A DNA stretch of 9,610 nucleotides from an uncultured Candidatus Saccharibacteria bacterium (GTDB lineage Bacteria > Patescibacteriota > Saccharimonadia > Saccharimonadales > Saccharimonadaceae), in the NCBI GenBank assembly GCA_938046495.1, contig CALIXG010000035.1:1-9610 (forward strand), in the 5' to 3' direction. The position numbers were made by a program, and so were the translations under genes. The notes beneath the pieces were generated by a model that was given only the letters and a program-made list of their open reading frames with translations, was not told the origin of the DNA and did not search any database. Every line of letters begins with the position of its first letter. Positions within the stretch are counted from its first letter, which is position 1. Of the stretch, positions 6,730-9,610 are shown piece after piece.

Positions 6730-6735
6730 ATAATA
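6730..6735 (-). promoter_or_regulatory. -10 box of the uracil-DNA glycosylase gene, leaderless arrangement
   Basis: On the minus strand TATTAT ends nine bases before the ATG at 6720, the same geometry as uvrB. The -35 position has only a weak ATTTTA. The transcript would begin at or close to the start codon. Confidence 0.45.
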
Positions 6736-6744
6736 TCACTTTTA

Positions 6745-6753
6745 TGCTAAAAT
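6745..6753 (+). promoter_or_regulatory. Extended -10 promoter of the BceAB-type operon
   Basis: TGCTAAAAT is an extended -10 (TG-N-TAAAAT) in the 70-bp divergent intergenic region. No good -35 is visible (TTCGAT at 6726-6731 at best). The transcript would start near 6760 and carry a leader of about 30 bases. Confidence 0.45.
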
Positions 6754-6781
6754 AAAATAAGTCACATTTAATTTATTTGTT

Positions 6782-6787
6782 AGGAGG
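6782..6787 (+). promoter_or_regulatory. Ribosome binding site of the ABC ATPase gene
   Basis: AGGAGG lies three bases before the ATG at 6791. The spacing is short, but the motif is perfect. It is the only clear Shine-Dalgarno sequence in the right block. Confidence 0.7.
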
Positions 6788-6790
6788 TAA

Positions 6791-7567
6791 ATGGCTAATA
6801 CAAATAAAATTCTCTCTGTTGAAAAAGTTACTAAGACTTTCGGCAAGGGAAATAGCCTCACGAAGGCCGTCGATAATCTTTCTTTCTCCGTGAAGAAAGG
6901 CGAATTTCTCGCAATCATGGGCGCCTCCGGCTCTGGTAAGAGTACTACATTAAACCTGATTTCCACGATCGACCGTCCAACCTCTGGTCAAATTCTTGTC
7001 GACGGTACCGACATCACGAAACTAAAAGGCGAGAAACTTAACCGCTTCCGTCGTGAATCACTCGGTTTTATCTTCCAAGATTTTAATCTCCTGGATAATC
7101 TCACTGCTTACGAAAATATCGCGTTGGCGCTTTCGATTCAGAATGTCAAGGCCTCCGAAATCGATGAAAGAGTTAAAGCTGTCGCTAAAAATCTTGATAT
7201 TGAAGCCATTTTACAGAAATTCCCATATCAACTTTCCGGCGGTCAAAAACAACGCGTAGCTTCTGCTCGCGCCATTATTACTAATCCGAAGCTAATTCTT
7301 GCCGATGAGCCAACTGGTGCGCTTGACTCCAAGTCTTCTAAGCTTCTCCTCGAACGCTTCGATTACCTGAATCAGGAGCTTCAGGCTACTATTCTCATGG
7401 TTACCCACGATGCTTTCTCGGCCAGCTTTGCTACCCGCATTATTTTCATTAAGGATGGCCAAATCTACGATGAGATTCACCGTGAAAATAAAACTCGCAA
7501 GGAATTCTTCGATGAAATCATCCGTGTGATGTCTACCCTAGGTGGAGGCGACGCTGATGTTATTTAA
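6791..7567 (+). CDS. BceA/MacB-type ABC transporter ATP-binding protein
   Basis: The protein has 258 residues and is the ATPase partner of the overlapping permease. Visible marks: Walker A GASGSGKST at 44-52, Q-loop Gln96, signature LSGGQKQR from 148, Walker B LILADEP with D172 and E173, D-loop GALD at 176-179, and switch His206 in VTHD. The stretch SASFATRIIFIKDGQIYDEI and the ending KEFFDEIIRVMSTLGG resemble BceA-type ATPases. In Firmicutes these work in antimicrobial-peptide sensing and resistance (bacitracin, lantibiotics). The gene has a perfect AGGAGG and overlaps the permease start by 11 bp, so the two are made together. No BceRS-type two-component system is in the window, so the substrate is unknown. 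Mechanotransmission or lipid-intermediate release is inferred from the family only. Confidence 0.92.
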   Translation: MANTNKILSVEKVTKTFGKGNSLTKAVDNLSFSVKKGEFLAIMGASGSGKSTTLNLISTIDRPTSGQILVDGTDITKLKGEKLNRFRRESLGFIFQDFNLLDNLTAYENIALALSIQNVKASEIDERVKAVAKNLDIEAILQKFPYQLSGGQKQRVASARAIITNPKLILADEPTGALDSKSSKLLLERFDYLNQELQATILMVTHDAFSASFATRIIFIKDGQIYDEIHRENKTRKEFFDEIIRVMSTLGGGDADVI

Positions 7568-9610
7568 GCTTTCGTTTCGAAATATTACGCGCAGCATCAA
7601 GGATTATGCGATTTATTTCTTTACGTTAGTACTCGGTGTTACGCTCTTCTATGTTTTTAATTCTGTCGGCTCTCAGGCGGCTGTGCTTGAATTAAATAAT
7701 TCTCGCAAACTCATCGTCGATCTATTAGCGAAAATTCTCTCTGGTATGAGTGTTCTCGTGGTCTTTATTCTCGGTGCTTTGATCATCTATGCTTCGCGTT
7801 TTCTGATTAAACGTCGCAATAAAGAATTTGCCATCTATCTCACGCTCGGTATGAGTAAGCGTAAAATCTCGCGCCTTCTCTTCTTCGAAACCTTGATGAT
7901 TGGCGTAATTTCTCTCGGTGTGGGCCTCTTGCTTGGTATCGGCGTTTCTCAGTTAATTAGTGTTTTGATTGCCAAGCTTTTCGAAACCAATATGGACAAA
8001 TTTACCTTTGTCTTCTCCGAAAAAGCCTTCTTTGATACCATTCTTTACTTCGGTCTCATCTACCTCATTGTGATTTTCTTCAATACCATCATTGTCGGTC
8101 GTCTGAAGATTATTGAACTACTTCAGGGTAGTAAGAAATCCGAAAAAGCCTTCCTGAAAAACCCACTGCTTCGCGCCATTGTCTTCATCGTTTCTGCTTC
8201 CGTACTTGGTTATGCTTATTGGTGGGTGAATAATGACAAAGTCTCCCTCATGGATCGTGTCTATAATCTCCTCTGGCCGGTTATTGCTGGCGTAGTTGCC
8301 ACTTTCCTAATCTTCTGGTCACTTTCCGGTTTGATTATGGAAATTGTCACTCGCAGCAAAAAGTTTTACTTTAAGGGACTCAATTCCTTCGTCTTCCGCC
8401 AAATCTCTAGCAAGGTGAATACTGCCGTGGTTTCCATGTCCTTGATAAGCCTCTTGCTGTTCCTCACGATTAGTATTCTTTCACTCTGTTTCTCGATCAA
8501 TGAGTCGATGAAAAAGGAGCTAGCTTACAATACGCCAGTTGATGCTATGACTGAACTGACTGATTATCTCGCGGTTTACGGCTCGAATAGTAGTATTGGT
8601 TATCTATCCGACATGTCTAAGGATCAGGAAAAAGCTGCTCTCGCCACTTCCCAGGCCTACATGAAAAAATCCCTCTATCAAAACTTGATCGATCGAAGCC
8701 CTGACCTTGCGAAGGATATTAAAGATCATCTGGAGCTGAATGTTTATGCCGATAGTAGTTTTACTTATGGCCAAATTTTACCGTCAGGAGTTATGACGGG
8801 GATAGTTGAAGCCTCCATATCAAAAGCTACCGTCCCATTGGTTCGTGTCTCTGATTATAATAAACTCGCTAAACTTTACCACCGTGATGAAATCCACCTG
8901 AAAGATGACCAATATCAATTTCTCGCTGACTACAAGACTATGGCGGAAATTCTTGATAAAGCCCTTACGGCTAATACTCAAATTAAATATCATAATTTCA
9001 CCCTCAATCCAGTCGCCAAAAAACATCAAGAAGGTTTCATTACTTCATCTGGTTTTAAATCTAATATCGGCATCCTCATCGTACCTGATAATGTGATTAC
9101 CGATCAGCCAATCGGCACTCAAGCTTTGTTAATGAATTATAATCTCAATAGTTCTCGTACTGCCGAACAGATTGATGAAGACCTACGCAAGGCTTTCGAT
9201 CTCGGTGATTTATCTGTTGAAGTGACCACTTCCGAAGAGGAAGCCCAAAAAGCTGTAAGCTCGGATAGAAAAGCTGATCGCCCAAGCGGTGTTGCTATTA
9301 ATTTCTACACCAAATTATTGGTGAAAGCCGCTTCGGTTGGTATGCAGGCTATCGCCACTTTCGTCGGCTTTTATCTTGGTATCATCTTCCTTATTTCTTC
9401 TGCCGCAATTCTAGCGCTTAAACAACTTTCTGAATCTTCCGACAATACCGAAAAATATGCCGCCTTACGTCGCCTCGGCGCCAGTAACAAGATGTTGAAC
9501 CGTGCACTCTTCGTCCAAATCGCAATCTTCTTTATCGCACCGTTACTTATCGGCATTATCCATTCCATTTTTGGTATCATGTTTGCCTCGAGTATTATCG
9601 AAATCTTCGG
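7557..9610 (+). CDS. BceB-type FtsX-domain ABC permease, C-terminus cut by window edge
   Basis: The frame is open from the ATG at 7557 (inside the ATPase gene) to the edge, giving 684 codons. The layout follows BceB: membrane segments at about residues 17-37, 60-81, 109-139, 161-181, 207-223, 238-260 and 290-315, then an extracytoplasmic domain of about 280 residues (about 316-595), then segments at about 596-621 and 650-676. The tenth segment should lie just past the edge. FtsX-type coupling segments are visible as KEFAIYLTLGMSKRKI and KYAALRRLGASNKM, which would contact the ATPase. The large external domain is the part that in BceB senses the peptide antibiotic or its lipid target. Overlap with the ATPase gene implies translational coupling. 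The start lacks its own strong ribosome binding site. The external domain's ligand cannot be read from sequence. Confidence 0.9.
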   Translation, partial: MLFKLSFRNITRSIKDYAIYFFTLVLGVTLFYVFNSVGSQAAVLELNNSRKLIVDLLAKILSGMSVLVVFILGALIIYASRFLIKRRNKEFAIYLTLGMSKRKISRLLFFETLMIGVISLGVGLLLGIGVSQLISVLIAKLFETNMDKFTFVFSEKAFFDTILYFGLIYLIVIFFNTIIVGRLKIIELLQGSKKSEKAFLKNPLLRAIVFIVSASVLGYAYWWVNNDKVSLMDRVYNLLWPVIAGVVATFLIFWSLSGLIMEIVTRSKKFYFKGLNSFVFRQISSKVNTAVVSMSLISLLLFLTISILSLCFSINESMKKELAYNTPVDAMTELTDYLAVYGSNSSIGYLSDMSKDQEKAALATSQAYMKKSLYQNLIDRSPDLAKDIKDHLELNVYADSSFTYGQILPSGVMTGIVEASISKATVPLVRVSDYNKLAKLYHRDEIHLKDDQYQFLADYKTMAEILDKALTANTQIKYHNFTLNPVAKKHQEGFITSSGFKSNIGILIVPDNVITDQPIGTQALLMNYNLNSSRTAEQIDEDLRKAFDLGDLSVEVTTSEEEAQKAVSSDRKADRPSGVAINFYTKLLVKAASVGMQAIATFVGFYLGIIFLISSAAILALKQLSESSDNTEKYAALRRLGASNKMLNRALFVQIAIFFIAPLLIGIIHSIFGIMFASSIIEIF

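Noticed and set aside
2663..9610. Recoded TGA (glycine), as in some Candidate Phyla Radiation lineages
   Set aside because: All frames stay open without an in-frame TGA, and glycine is encoded by normal GGN codons.

Overview
The window reads as two blocks that meet at about 2505-2550 and look as if they come from different bacteria. The left block (1-2504, minus strand) holds three genes for choline-binding-type surface proteins with C-terminal TGW...WYYL repeats. Their signal peptides, the AGGAGG ribosome binding site, the canonical promoter and the Trp-Val C-terminal ends are typical of oral streptococci of the mitis/pneumoniae type. The right block (about 2550-9610) differs in codon use, is visibly less AT-rich, and has little Shine-Dalgarno use. 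It carries a nucleotidyltransferase-like gene, uvrB, a uracil-DNA glycosylase-family gene and a BceAB-type ABC transporter. I think it comes from a small-genome host-associated bacterium, possibly a Candidate Phyla Radiation lineage such as Saccharibacteria. That placement rests on general impression, not on a search. No reading frame in the window contains an in-frame TGA, so there is no sign of TGA recoding.

Left block, in transcription order from right to left: a 5'-truncated choline-binding protein gene (1644-2504), a strong intrinsic terminator (1596-1625), a consensus promoter, then two secreted choline-binding proteins (619-1542 and 1-583, the latter cut by the window edge) that probably share a transcript. 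The first gene loses its signal-peptide end exactly where the block ends. The junction is therefore either a recent insertion of streptococcal DNA or an assembly chimera, and this must be settled before the two halves are interpreted together.

Right block: the gene at 2663-4030 encodes an unusual protein. It has four perfect-length 15-residue acidic repeats followed by a domain with the GG..R / DxD / RDFTIN signature of the poly(A) polymerase / CCA-adding enzyme head. uvrB follows on the same strand. Upstream of both genes, at almost the same distance from a TATAAT box, lies a 29-bp element (27/29 identical) made of two adjacent inverted repeats. This suggests a shared operator linking the unknown enzyme to nucleotide excision repair. 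uvrB and the oppositely oriented uracil-DNA glycosylase gene are tail to tail, 2 bp apart. Both appear to be leaderless, with a -10 box 8-9 bp before the ATG. The BceA-type ATPase has a normal Shine-Dalgarno sequence, and its stop overlaps the start of the BceB-type permease by 11 bp. The permease runs off the right edge with about one membrane segment missing.

There is no gene-free stretch longer than 300 bases. I see no rRNA, tRNA, CRISPR array, insertion sequence or integrase.
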